A DNA stretch of 64,000 nucleotides from positions 62,001-126,000 of the forward strand of contig NC_033565.1 of assembly GCF_001680005.1 (NCBI RefSeq), in the 5' to 3' direction. Source of the stretch: Plasmodium coatneyi (Eukaryota > Apicomplexa > Aconoidasida > Haemosporida > Plasmodiidae). How positions within the stretch are numbered: the first letter of the stretch is position 1; each line of letters starts with the position of its first letter. The translations under genes were made by a program, and so were the position numbers. The notes beneath the pieces are model-generated. The model did not search any database. It had not been told where the DNA came from and worked only from the letters and a program-made list of their open reading frames with translations. This document shows positions 53,196 through 63,927 of the stretch, in pieces.

Positions 53196-56100
53196 ATGGG
53201 GGGTGTGAAATTATTAAGTGATCTAATCGTAAGGTGGATAGAGAAAAAGGGTCATGATAAGGAGGATGACGTCCATGTAATAAAGGGGTAGTAGGCGGAG
53301 GAGGAGGGGCAATGAGTAATGAATGTGTATGAAAATATATGTAAGTGGCCTAAGAAAGTGAATGAACAGGGAGTGTTCACACATATCATGGTACTTTCTC
53401 CTTCTTTTCACCTCATTTAATCTTTGTAGAAAGGAATATGGGATGACCTGGAAACAATATTTAATAACCTTATGCGTACAATTGGAGAGGGGGAGGAGTC
53501 GACGATAGCAACACTGTGTAACGATGATATAGGTGATGAGAGGGGAAAAGGAATAGAAAGATGGGGCAGTGCAGAAAAGGAGTTATGCAAAGCTATGATC
53601 AAAGTGATGTTATATACCAATGGTCTAACGCACAATATAGCAGTAAGGGAAAGTGTAAAAACGGAAGACATGGTGGATGCCTATTTCAGATGTATCATAG
53701 GGAATATAGTATTAGTGGAATTATATAAGGAACACTGTTTGTTCAAGGAAATGGTAAGTTTTGTTTCAAGAATAGTAGGAGGAATGGTGGAGATGCATAA
53801 GGGGCAAATGAATGATAAGGAATGTAGTGCTATAGACCTAGAAATAACGAAAATGGGGGGTAAATTAATTGGCAAGACTATAAAAGAATGGGTGGAAGGG
53901 AAGAAAGGGGAAGTAGGGAAGTATAACTTGGTTACGGGGAGCGCGAAGAATTGTGACGGAAGTGAAGCTGGAAGGGGGGGTAGGAGGGAACCAGGGGAAG
54001 GGGGCCGCATCAATGGGGGGGAAGAAATTAGAAAGAGTATAGAAGAAATACAGGAAATATTGGACAAAGAAAAAACATTATCCAAGGAAAGTGCAGACGA
54101 AATATTGGATAAAATAGGGAAAAAGGAAAACACGAACCACGATGATCTACAGAAGGAGGTCGATGCCAAACTGAAGGAGGAGAAGGACGCAGCAAGTCAA
54201 CCACCAGGAGGTAAAGCAGGTAAGAAATATTAATTAATATTATTTAAGAAAAAAAATAAAAAAAAGAAAAAATCAGGAAAAAAGGAAACGGACGGAAGGG
54301 TCTAAGAAAGAGAAACGCAGAAAGGAAAGAGGTCTAAGGAAGGAGGGTGTCTAAGGAGTAGGAAGGAAGGTGCCTAAGGACGACGAAGGAATGGAGGGTC
54401 TAAGGAAGGAAGGGCGCTAGAATGAAAGAAAAAAAAAAAAAAAAAAAAAAAAAAAAGGAGGAAAAAAAGAAACGGAAGGATGGTTCTAAGTTTAAAATTT
54501 ATGATAGGGAGGATCCCGGGTTCAGGGTAAAATTGGTTCTAGGTCAAGATTAATGTGGGATCTAGTTTAAGGATGATGTGGGACCCGGGTTAAGGGTAAT
54601 GTGGGATCTAGGCTAAGGGTAAAGGTGGGTTCCCGGTTAAGCGTAAAGGTGGAAAATAGGTGTGTTGTCCGGAGAATAAGTGGAAAACTGGAGAATAGGA
54701 CTTCTGGATTAGCGTTTAGGGTTTAGAGCTATAGGAATTCGGATTTCGGTTTTAAGGTTCAGGGTTTAGGGTTTAGGGTTTGGGATTAAGGGTTTAGAGT
54801 TTAGGGTTCAGTGTTCAGGGTTTAGTGGTTTTAGGGCTTAGGATTTAGGGTTCAGGTTTTAGGGTTCATGGTTTAGCGTTTAGGGTTTGGTTTTTAGGAT
54901 TTAGTGATTAAGGGTTTAGGGTTTTAGGGTTTAGGGTTTCAGGATTTAGGGTTTCAGGATTTAGGGTTTTAGTATTTAGGTTTTCAGGTTTTAGGGTTCA
55001 GGGTGTAGGAATGGGGTTAAGGCTGTATGAATGGGGTTCAAGGTTTAGTGTTCAGGTTTCAGGTTTCAAGTTTTAAGGTTCTGGGTTTATGGTTCAGATT
55101 GTACGTGTTGGTTTCAGGTTGTAGGAGTCGGATTTCAGGTTTAGGTTTCAGGGTTTAGGGTTCTGGGTTTAAGGTTCAGGGCGTATGGAGTGGTGTTTTA
55201 GATGAATGAGGGGTGTGTTTTTTAAAGGGAAAAGTTCCTCGGAGACGGGGTAGACTTGACAGGGGGGAATCGGACAAGGGGAATGAAACCGGAATAGGGG
55301 AAAAGAACGGGACAAGGGAGGAAGGAAAATGGAGAAAGGGGTGAACTGGACAAGGGGAGAACTGGACGAGGGGGCAACAGGACAGGGGGGGAAATGGACA
55401 AGGGGAGAACTGGACGAGGGGGCAACAGGACAGGGGGGGAAATGGACAAGGGGGAACGGGACAAGGGGGAACCATAGAATGGGGGAACAATACAGAGGGG
55501 GAAGGAAACTGAACAAGGGGGTGACTGGACAAGGGGGTTAGTGGTCAAGGGGGTTAGTGGTCAAGGGGGTTAGTGGTCAAGGGTGTTAGTGGTCAAGGGG
55601 GTTAGTGAAAAAGGGGAATACTGAACAAGGGGGGAAAAGAGAGTGGACAACCCAAGTCCAACCGGACAAGGGGGACAAACCTGAAAGGTGCACCCGGATG
55701 GTGCATGAAAAAAAAGGAAAGAAAAAAAAAAAGAAAGAAGGAAAGAGGTAAAGGAGGAAAAGAAAGGAAAAGGAAGAAAAAGGAAGGAAAGTGAAGGAGA
55801 AGAGAGGAAGGAAGAAGATGAAAGGAAATGAGTGAAGGAAGTGTAGAAGAGAACGTAGAAGGAATCTACCACCAGCACTCCTTCATTCACGCCTACACCT
55901 TCCTTCCTTAACACTCACTGTCTTCTTCTTTCTCCTTCCTTCTTATAGATGTAAAGTGTAAGGATGAGGACATATGTACACGCGCCAAATGCGTAACGAA
56001 GGAATGGGCACGGATCAGATCAAACACAAAATCGAAGAAGGATGAGGTCAGAAAGGGGGGGGGTGTTTATATATTTTGTCCTTACAATCTAACCATACAC

Positions 56101-58778
56101 AATGAATATAAAAAGGGGAGGGAAGTATATATTTCAAAAATAGAACGGATAAATAGTTTGTTTAGGTAATAAATGTATGTACATGTTCCCCTCTCTCTTC
56201 CTACATGTACAGAGTGCAGTTTGGGATGACTTCCCGCAGATATTGAAAGAACTGTCTAAGGCCATGACTAATGGAAATGAAATAAAGGAAGAAAACGAAT
56301 GCATGAACATTACAGTGACAGATCCTACAAAGAAAGAAGCAAATAAACAAGCATGCAAGCTTATTGTTAAAGGGTTATATCATCTATACAGTATTGAGGA
56401 GTCTTATGAACAGGGGAGTCAGGATCACCCTGTTCAGAACCAAGAATTTCAACAATTTGCAGCATGTCTCCTATTGAAAGAATTTGCTAAACAAATAGAA
56501 GAGAAATGTCCTGCTACAGAGACAGGCATAGAAAAAGGCTTCGGATTCATGGGAAAAATTAAAGGAGAAAAATGTGCTAAAACTTATCCATGTGTTGAAT
56601 GCAAATGGGAAAAAGACTATTCCAACTGCGAAATGGGCGGACAGCAACTGGGGCCCCAATTGAAAAAACTATTCGAGAGCAATAGCAAAGAAACCGAGAT
56701 AGAACAAACTCTAACTTCTATAGATAATCTATGTAAAACACCTCCTACTGCTCCATCAGGCGGTCAAAGTAGAAGGGACGAATCAACGGAGGAAGGTCCT
56801 CTTCCTCCTCCACCACCCGAACCAGGTCCTGAAGCAAATGGAGAGGATGAAGCATCGCCCTCCCCTCCTGTTCATGAAGAGAAGAAACCACCAGTACCTA
56901 TACCAGAAAAACCACAGCCAAAAGCGTCGGAGGATGACACTGGCTCTAAACGGGAAGAGACAAGTAAGAGTACAACATCTTTCTAAAAAGTAAACTTACT
57001 AAAGAACAGTGTGGTAGGTGGTGGAAGGATGTTAGGTGGGTGGAAGGAAGGAAGGAAGGGGGAGGAAAGGAAAAGGGGGTGAAAGAAAGACAATGTGCGG
57101 AAGGAATACAAAGGAGGGAAGGAAAGTGAAGATACTTTGCTCCGAATGGGGAGGAAATAAGGAAAATGAACAACCGTCCTAATGAGAAAGAAGAGAATAC
57201 TTCCTTCCCTAAGGGGAAGGGAGGGAAAGAATCCTCCCTTAGAAGGAGGAAGGAAGGGACGGAAGAAGAAAGGAAGTGCAGACTTCCTTCCTTCCACCCC
57301 CCAAAACCTAACAACCCACCTTCCTCTCTTCCACCCCTAACAACGTTCCTTCCACCTTCCGGAGGAAGTACGGGCACCCAGGAAAGGGTGAACCTACAAC
57401 AACTTAGGGCCATACTTATCGCACGGAACTATATGAAAACAACACTTCCACCCTTCCATTTTCTTCCTTTCACTCATTACTTCAGATGCCCTTCCTGCTA
57501 AGGTTCCTGCTCCGCTTCCTGCTTCTCCTGCCAAACTTACTAGCAAGATTGACCTGCCTACATCATACCTTCCTTTATTTCCTCCGGTGACTGGTATCCT
57601 TGTAATGAGTTACCTCCTCTGGAAGGTAAGAAACAAAAAAAAAAAAAAAAAGTTAATATTAGAAGAAAAAAAAAAGAAAAAATTAATATTAGCAGAAAAG
57701 AAAAAAAAAATAAAGGTGAATGAATCAGTGAGTGGGTGTAAGATTTCGCATTTTAGGGTGTTTTTGTGTAGGATTTTCGCATTTGGGGGTATGAGTGAAT
57801 ATAGGTTCCGCATTTTAGGGTGTGTACTTGTAGCATTTCACATTTTAGGGGTGTATGTGTGTGGGATTTCGCATTTTAGGGTGTGTACGTGTAGGATTTC
57901 ACATTTTAGGGGTGTGTTTGTAGGATTTCGCATTTTAGGGGTGTGTTTGTAGGATTTCTAACTTAATTTAAAAGTAGTAATTATGGTTCTAAAAACAAAA
58001 TATTCACCCCCTAAAAATCACTTTTTCCTTTTTTTTTTTTTTTTTTTTTTTTTTTCTTTAGTACTTTGGAATGCTTGCTAAGACAAGAAAACGTTACAGA
58101 AGGGCTACTAAAACACTTGGTCCATCCTTAGAGCAGCAGATTGTTGAGCATGTGGAACAGCAGGATGGTCCACATGAATATTCTTTAATAAAGGAACGCA
58201 AACCTCGTTCTGCGCCTATAAAATGGAGGAAAAAACGGGGTGTTGATCACCGTGCTGGTCGTCGCCGTGGTGTACGTCGCCGCATGATTATTGATATTCA
58301 TTTAGAAGTCTTAAACGAATGTCAAAAGGGGAAGTTGCATTCGACGAAAGAGGACTTTTTTGAAATTTTGGTTCAAGAATTTATGGGAAATGAATTTATA
58401 AAAGAAGAAAATGTTCCTAAGGAACAATTTGCTAAGCAATGTTTTTCTAAGGAAGAAGTTCCAAAGGAAGAGGTTCCAAGTTCAGATTCCGGGTTTAGGC
58501 AAGAAGACTTTCTTCCTAATGAACAAGTTCCAAGTTCAGATTCCCGGTTTAGGGAGGAAAACTTTGTTCCTAAGGGAAGCGTTTCTAAGGAATTTGTTCG
58601 TAAGGAACAGTTTCCAAGTTCAGATTCCGGGTTTAGGGAGGAAGACTTTGTTCCTAAGGGAAGCGTTTCTAAGGAATTTGTTCGTAAGGAACAGGTTCCA
58701 AGTTCAGATTCCGGGTTTAGGGAGGAAGACATTCTTCCTAAGGGAAGTGTTCCTAATGAAGATGTTCTTAAGGAATAG
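53196..58778 (+). CDS. SICAvar: SICAvar, 6 exons, long repeat-filled intron 2
   Basis: Exons: 53196-53276, 53430-54219, 55949-56046, 56213-56963, 57486-57625, 58062-58778; 858 residues, all phases agree. Exon 1 (27 residues) has LIVRWIEKKGHDKEDDVH. Exon 2 starts KGIWDDLETIFNN directly, so the first Cys-rich domain is missing; it has LCKAMIKVMLYTNG and YFRCIIGNIVLVELYKEHC. Exon 3 is small (DVKCKDEDICTRAKC). Exon 4 starts SAVWDDFPQILKEL, a second Cys-rich domain (ACKLIVKGLYHLY, KTYPCVECKW), then a Pro-rich linker. The TM is ~594-619. The tail is the longest here (238 residues, several EQVPSSDSGFREEDF repeats) and ends at a TAG replacing CAG. The exon-3 donor GTCAGA is weak. Intron 2 is 1.7 kb of telomere-like and G-rich repeat. 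Confidence 0.88.
54480..55190 (+). repeat. Interstitial telomere-like repeats inside a SICAvar intron
   Basis: Dense GGGTTTAG, GGGTTCAG and AGGGTTTCAGGATTT units, best at 54717-55010. They resemble the Plasmodium GGGTTYA telomere repeat, in the transcribed orientation. Confidence 0.9.
55225..55690 (+). repeat. G-run repeat in SICAvar intron 2
   Basis: Repeats of GGACAAGGGG, AACTGGACGAGGGGGCAACA and GTTAGTGGTCAAGGGG. Every few bases there is a run of four or more G, so the transcript strand has strong G-quadruplex potential. Open frames on both strands are due to the repeat. Confidence 0.88.
57736..57958 (+). repeat. GTAGGATTTCGCATTTTAGGG array in the last intron
   Basis: About eight units of GTGTAGGATTTCGCATTTTA plus GGGTGTGT, between the TM exon and the cytoplasmic exon, as in the other loci. 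Confidence 0.9.
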
Positions 58779-59370
58779 GTTCCATGTTTAGATTCCGGGT
58801 TTAGGGAAGGAAGTCTTTGTTCCTAAGGAAGATTCTGTTCTATGGAAAATGTCTCTAAGGAATGTGTTCCTAAGGAAGATATTACTATGGAACAGGTTCC
58901 AAGTTCAGATTACGGGTCTAGGGTGTAGTAAATACTTTTTTCTTTTTTTTTTTTTTTTTGTATTCCATGAACATTTTTACACGTTCATGTGTACCTGATA
59001 TAAGTGGAAGTGAAGAAAATGTTTTCCCACGTTATTTTGATTTGTTTGGTGAAATTGTTTTTTTATTGAAGAATTAAAAAAAATGCTTATTCATTTTGTT
59101 ATAAAATTTTTTAACTTCAAAAATTTTTTTTTCTTTTTTTTGAAATACAGGAATATTTCTTCAAAAATGTTAGGACCTTTTTCCGCATCCGCGTTGGGAG
59201 TATTCTTTCCTTATGTGGTTATTCAAACTTACAAATGAAAAGGAAAAAAACGAAACAAATAGGTAGAAAAGGAATAAAGAAAAAGAGAAAAAGGAAGGAA
59301 AGAAGGAAACAAAGGAAACAAGGAAACAAAGAAAAGAAGGAAAAAAAAATAAGGAAAGGGAAATAAAGGA
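58779..59370 (+). other. SICAvar 3' flank module copy 5 and purine tract
   Basis: Short post-stop repeats (to 58925), then GTTCATGTGTACCTGATATAA, TTATTTTGATTTGTTTGG, CCGCATCCGCGTTGGGAGTA, TTATTCAAACTTACAAATGA, and a GGAAACAAGGAAAC purine tract. The stretch 59390-59485 (CCCCCTCTTGAGGGAGGAG.., ACACTCATTCAGCATTCCA) matches 1370-1440, so these two modules are especially close. Confidence 0.75.
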
Positions 59371-59480
59371 TGAATGGTAATATGTGCTTCTTTCCATAAA
59401 CAATGCATAAGCTTCATTGTCATTTATGCGTCCCCCTCTTGAGGGAGGAGCAAACACTCATTCAGCATTCCAAATGAGTG

Positions 59481-60870
59481 TTACATGAGACCGTAACCTA
59501 CATTCGTTCTTTGATGATGATGACCTGGTGTACTATTATTATTTGTTCTTCCTTTACTAGGTTGTCTTGTGTTGTACGCAGTAGAGGAAGGTACTGTATT
59601 GGGATCAAACGTGGAACTTGTTTCTGAACTGTCCGTCAAGTCCATTGTGGAAGTTTCTGTTAATTCGTCAAATTGTTGTCGTCGGCTTGATCCTTTCTTC
59701 CTTCTTCCTCCTCCATTTTCAGAAGAGTGGTTACCAAACAACGAAGACCATGGTTTATACTGAAGGATAGGAAGGATGGGTTGTTAGGAGTGGTAGGGTG
59801 GAGGCAAGGTTGTTAAGTGATTCAATTTTTTTTATTTTTTTTAATTTTTAAATTTTAAAATTTTTGGATTTTTACTTTGTATAATAAGAAAGGGGTACCG
59901 ATTGTTGCTAAGGTGCCAAGGATAGAAGAAAGGGAGGAAGTGGTGCTGGCTTTACTTAACGTTTTTTGTGCTTCACGCTGAATCTTTGTTATTAATACAT
60001 CCATCTTTTGCTGGAGCTCAGCCATATCACAATGTATTGCATAGGTTTTCTCAAAGTCTGTACAATATGGTTTCCCCTTGTGATCGTTGTCACCTGTGCA
60101 CTTCTCCTCCATAGCCTTACATGCTGATGAAAGTGTGGTCCAATAATTGGACCATTCCTTCAGACAGGTAATACCACTCGTACTTAATAAATTTGGTACA
60201 TTCTTATAACCGTGGTAATAATCGAATATGATTTTCATGTTGCGAAAAATGGTATGGTCCTCAAGATCTTTGTACTTAAATTCACATTTATTTCCACTGC
60301 TGAAGGAAGAAGTTCCCAGCGTTTCGTAAATTACTTTCAAAACCTCCGAAAGTGTTTTACGATTTAGGTGAGACCAGTATTTGTGTCCAAACCAATAATA
60401 GAACGAGCGGCAGGGTATACTATTGGACTGTGCGCTATTATTCTGCATACATGCATCTTCGTAGGCGTTGGCGTTTTTTGCAGCGTCCGCAATAATTTTT
60501 TTACATTGTGAGAAATTGCTACTTAATGCAGTATGTAATTTTGTAACATCGGTACTCCTGTCACCTTGGCCCCCTACAGCATTCTTGAAATTTGTATAGA
60601 ATTCGTTATATATCGCTAACGTATCAGTAATTGACCCTAGTTTACATGTCTGGGAGAGGGTTATTTGTGTGGGACATATATATATATGTTATATATATAT
60701 ATAGGCATATATATATATGTAAAAATACATACATATATATATATATTATGTATATTTTTCCTTTATTTTACATGACAGCATGTATAAAATGCTTCATGCT
60801 CATTATGCTTCCTTTTATACTGTACACAAAAGGGGGACAAACCTGTAATGCTGATTACCTTCTCTGCCAT
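59481..60870 (-). CDS. KIR: KIR protein, 3 exons, SICA-convergent subtype
   Basis: Exons: 60859-60870 (MAEK), 59876-60649, 59481-59759; 354 residues, phase 0. Exon 2 starts TCKLGSITDTLAIYNEFY and has CRSFYYWFGHKYWS, CEFKYKDLEDHTIFRNMK, CLKEWSNYWTTL, YCTDFEKTYAIHC, a coiled stalk (ELQQKMDVLITKIQREAQKT) and the TM ILGTLATIGTPFLLYK. Exon 3 starts YKPWSSLFGNHSSENGGG and ends NVGYGLM. It converges on the SICAvar ending at 58778. Intron 2 is short (116 bp) and carries only a small GTTGTTAGG relic. Exon 1 is four codons and is inferred from phase and its GTAATC donor. Confidence 0.87.
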
Positions 60871-62723
60871 GGTTTATATGTGTACACATATATCTTTGTA
60901 TATATATTTTACTTTAAATATTGCTTATATATTTATATATTTAATATAAAGAATGTATGCAGAAATTTTGCCCACTTTATGATTGTAAGTGTATGGAATG
61001 TGGAAGTGGAAGTGTGGATGAATGATAAGTGTGATTGTGCAATTTTCACTTCTTGTTTCTTCAATAATAATATATATATATATTGTTCCAATTTTTCAAA
61101 GTAATGATAACCTACTATAAATATATATAAATATATACATGTATATGTATATATATATGTACAGCACAACCATTACATATGGTTAACCTAATGCAAAGTA
61201 GGAAGAAAATGTGTTAAAGGAAGTCGCATAATGGAATAAAAGAAGAATGGGAAGAATAAGCAAAGAAAGGAAAGAATAAACTTTTTATATACAGTTCCTT
61301 CCTTCATTCATTTATTCCATTATTCTTGGATTATGCACAATCCTTCCCAGGAAGTATTGTTATTACTATTACTATTATTACTATTACTATTATTATTATA
61401 TATTATTATTATTTACATGTGTTCGCTTCAGTTATTGCATATATATATATATCGGTATATGTGTACATATATATATATGTATATATATTAATTATACACA
61501 TATATGAAGAAGATAGAGAAAGAAAGAATAAGGAAAGAAAAGTGTACTGTATGTGCGCACGCAGCACTATAATAGTAGTCATTTCCTTTATCATAAATCC
61601 CTTCCTTCTTATTTATTTATACTGGCTCAGTATATGAAAAATTTTCTTTTTCTTCCCTTTTTTTTTTTTTTCGTTCTTTAATGAGCACACCAAAAATGGT
61701 TCCTCTTTATATGCAATATGTATATATGTTGTGCCATTTGAGCTACTTTTTCCTGCTTCCTTCCTTCCCTTTCCTTTTTTCTCCAAGAAATTTTATGAAG
61801 CTCCGAAAAGTCATGGAAGTTCTACAGAACGTCTCATTTGTGCTATTTCCTGAGTATATAACATAAATACAGGTGCATATAATCATATATGTATGTATCA
61901 CGATCATTATTTACATATTTACCTATAGCAGCATATAAGGTGGTAAATTATAATTGCGAAGAATGAAGTTCCAAGTATTATATATTTATATTCTTCTTAC
62001 CTCCTTTTCAGGGGGTGTCACAAATAAAAATAGGAAATAACAGATTATACACACATATATACGGTAGGAAGGATAAATTAGGATCATATATATGTATAAA
62101 TTCGGTGGTGGAGTTCCATTATAGAATATAGGTATAGGTTACACTAATAACAGTTCCACTAAAATAGCAGTTCCAATAGTAGCAGGTTGCACTTATCAAG
62201 TTGCACAAATCTTACATGTGTCCTTCCCAATTAAAAAAAAAAAACCTGCGTTGCATCCCTCCAACTGCTCACCCAACTGCTGAAAACCATGTCCTTCGAC
62301 ATCAGACCCCAATTAGGGGCTCCTATATATGTATCCGCTGGAATAAGGAACCCATTTTCCTCCTACGGATATATATATGTAGGAGCCCCTATTTGGGGTC
62401 TGATGTCGAATTTGTGAATTATCCGAACAGGAGTGTGTTCCTACTAGATATATGTATACGTTATCATCACAGTATATTTTCATTATATAGAATTTCGTAT
62501 GATTGACTACCTCGAAATAGGAACATTTTAAATCACATGATGATGCACTATGCACACTTATCCTGCTGAAAAAACACACATATATATATATATAGATATA
62601 TATATAGAAGAGTGTTTGCACACAGCTAAGTTATTAACAAAAGGGGGGGAGGGGATGGACACACTAATTATAAATTGGAGCGTGCTGAACACTTCTATTT
62701 ATTTCTTTTCCTCTGTAGAGGCA
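60871..62723. other. Intergenic, no gene seen
   Basis: AT-rich, with (AT)n runs, (ATT)n near 61360-61410, pyrimidine tracts, and one large inverted repeat (62295-62410). It probably contains the 5' region of the KIR at 59481 and the 3' region of the KIR at 62724. Confidence 0.5.
62295..62410. repeat. Large inverted repeat (hairpin)
   Basis: Left arm 62295-62337 (TTCGACATCAGACCCCAATT..GTATCCG) pairs almost fully with right arm 62366-62410 (CGGATATATA..TTTGGGGTCTGATGTCGAA). The loop of 28 bases contains CTGGAATAAGGAACCC. Confidence 0.92.
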
Positions 62724-63927
62724 TTATGTAGGGTGATAAGCCACATTCTTTCCTTGTTTCTGTTGAGGGAGATCATTCTTCCTTCTTCTTCCACCACGTG
62801 GTCGTTGTTGTGGTGATCTACCACCATTATACATGGTATAATTGTCTGTGTAATCTGTAGTGGAATATTCTGTTGTGGTAGAACCTCCTATTGTTGTTGA
62901 ATCGTCGTTCGTAAACGCATAAAAATGATGTTCAACAGATCTTTTTTTTCTTCCGCTTCTGCTCCCTTTAAAATGACTACGTAACCAATCAGGTAAAAGA
63001 TTATACTGAAAAAAGTAGGGTTGGAAGAATATATATATATATATATACCAATATATATACATATGTATATATAAAGTATATATATAGTGGTAATTTTATA
63101 CTTACCTTATATAAAAGAAATGCGGTGGTAGGAAGTCCCAGTACGCCGAGTACAGAGGAAACAATAGCGGGGGTGTTGCTGTCCATTTCAGATGCAAAAG
63201 GAAATTCCTGACGAACTTGTTCCTGTCCCTGAAAAGAATCTTGGCTGCTCCGAACTTCTACTCTTCCTGGTTTAGATTCTAGTGTACATATTAATTCTGA
63301 TAGGTTCTTTTCAATAGGTCCTTTATATGTTCTTCTATATTCGCTGCAGTGTTTAGCATTATTACTGCTGGGACATTTTTTATTTAATGAGTTGTAAGCG
63401 GACTTAATTTTTTCAAGGTGTTGTTGATACGCAGCAGTGCACTCTTTATTAGTTTTCTGTAGTTGTTGTTTTATTTTCGTATGGTCATAATGGTACTCAT
63501 ATACTGCTTTCATTGCACTGAAAGTAGTTTTGTCAATGTTATCTTTGTATATAATTGCACAACCATTTTCTGAGCCAGCAATTCCTCCGTCAGGAATACT
63601 TTTAAATTCTTCGTAGATCTTTTTCATAATGTTTAAGAATGAATCACCAACGTCACTTAATTTGTTAATTAATATGTCCCCTAACCAATAGTAGAAAAGG
63701 TAGCAATTTCGATTAACAGATGCATATGTCCCTCCCGAATTCTGCAAAATGCACCATGCTTTTACTATTTGATCTACATATCCTTTGACTTTTCCGCATT
63801 CATCAAGTGCACTTTCCAATGCGGTCCTTGTATTTTCGAGCCAAGAGCATGATACGCTGTATGTATTCCCTTCTCCATTGAATTCAGCATATGTTTTTTT
63901 GGATAGTAAATCCGTTAAATTCTGGTC
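62724..63927 (-). CDS. KIR: KIR protein, exons 2-3; exon 1 beyond the right edge
   Basis: Exons: 63106-63927 and 62724-63005, phase 0. Exon 2 starts DQNLTDLLSKKTYAEFNG and has YVDQIVKAWCIL, CYLFYYWLGDILINKL, DSFLNIMKKIYEEFKSIPDG, CAIIYKDNIDKTTFSAMK, CTAAYQQHLEKIK, CSEYRRTYKG, a charged stalk (GRVEVRSSQDSFQGQEQVRQ) and the TM AIVSSVLGVLGLPTTAFLLYK. Exon 3 starts YNLLPDWLRSHFKGSRSGRK and ends NVAYHPT. It is the nearest relative in this window of the KIR at 26766-28289. No first exon is visible in the last 70 bases, so it should lie outside. Confidence 0.88.

Noticed and set aside
53196..54219. Splitting the SICAvar at 53196 into two genes at the 1.7-kb intron
   Set aside because: The upstream part lacks TM and tail, the downstream part lacks a start, and phase 1 agrees at 54219/55949; one gene is simpler, though RNA proof is missing.
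55169..55914. Proline/serine-rich frames opposite the SICAvar at 53196
   Set aside because: They follow the G-run intron repeat and carry no domain or splice sites.
37..58778. var/PfEMP1 identity for the large antigen genes
   Set aside because: No DBL or CIDR motifs; multi-exon layout, TM exon ending in W-K and the RRRMIIDIHLEVL tail identify SICAvar.
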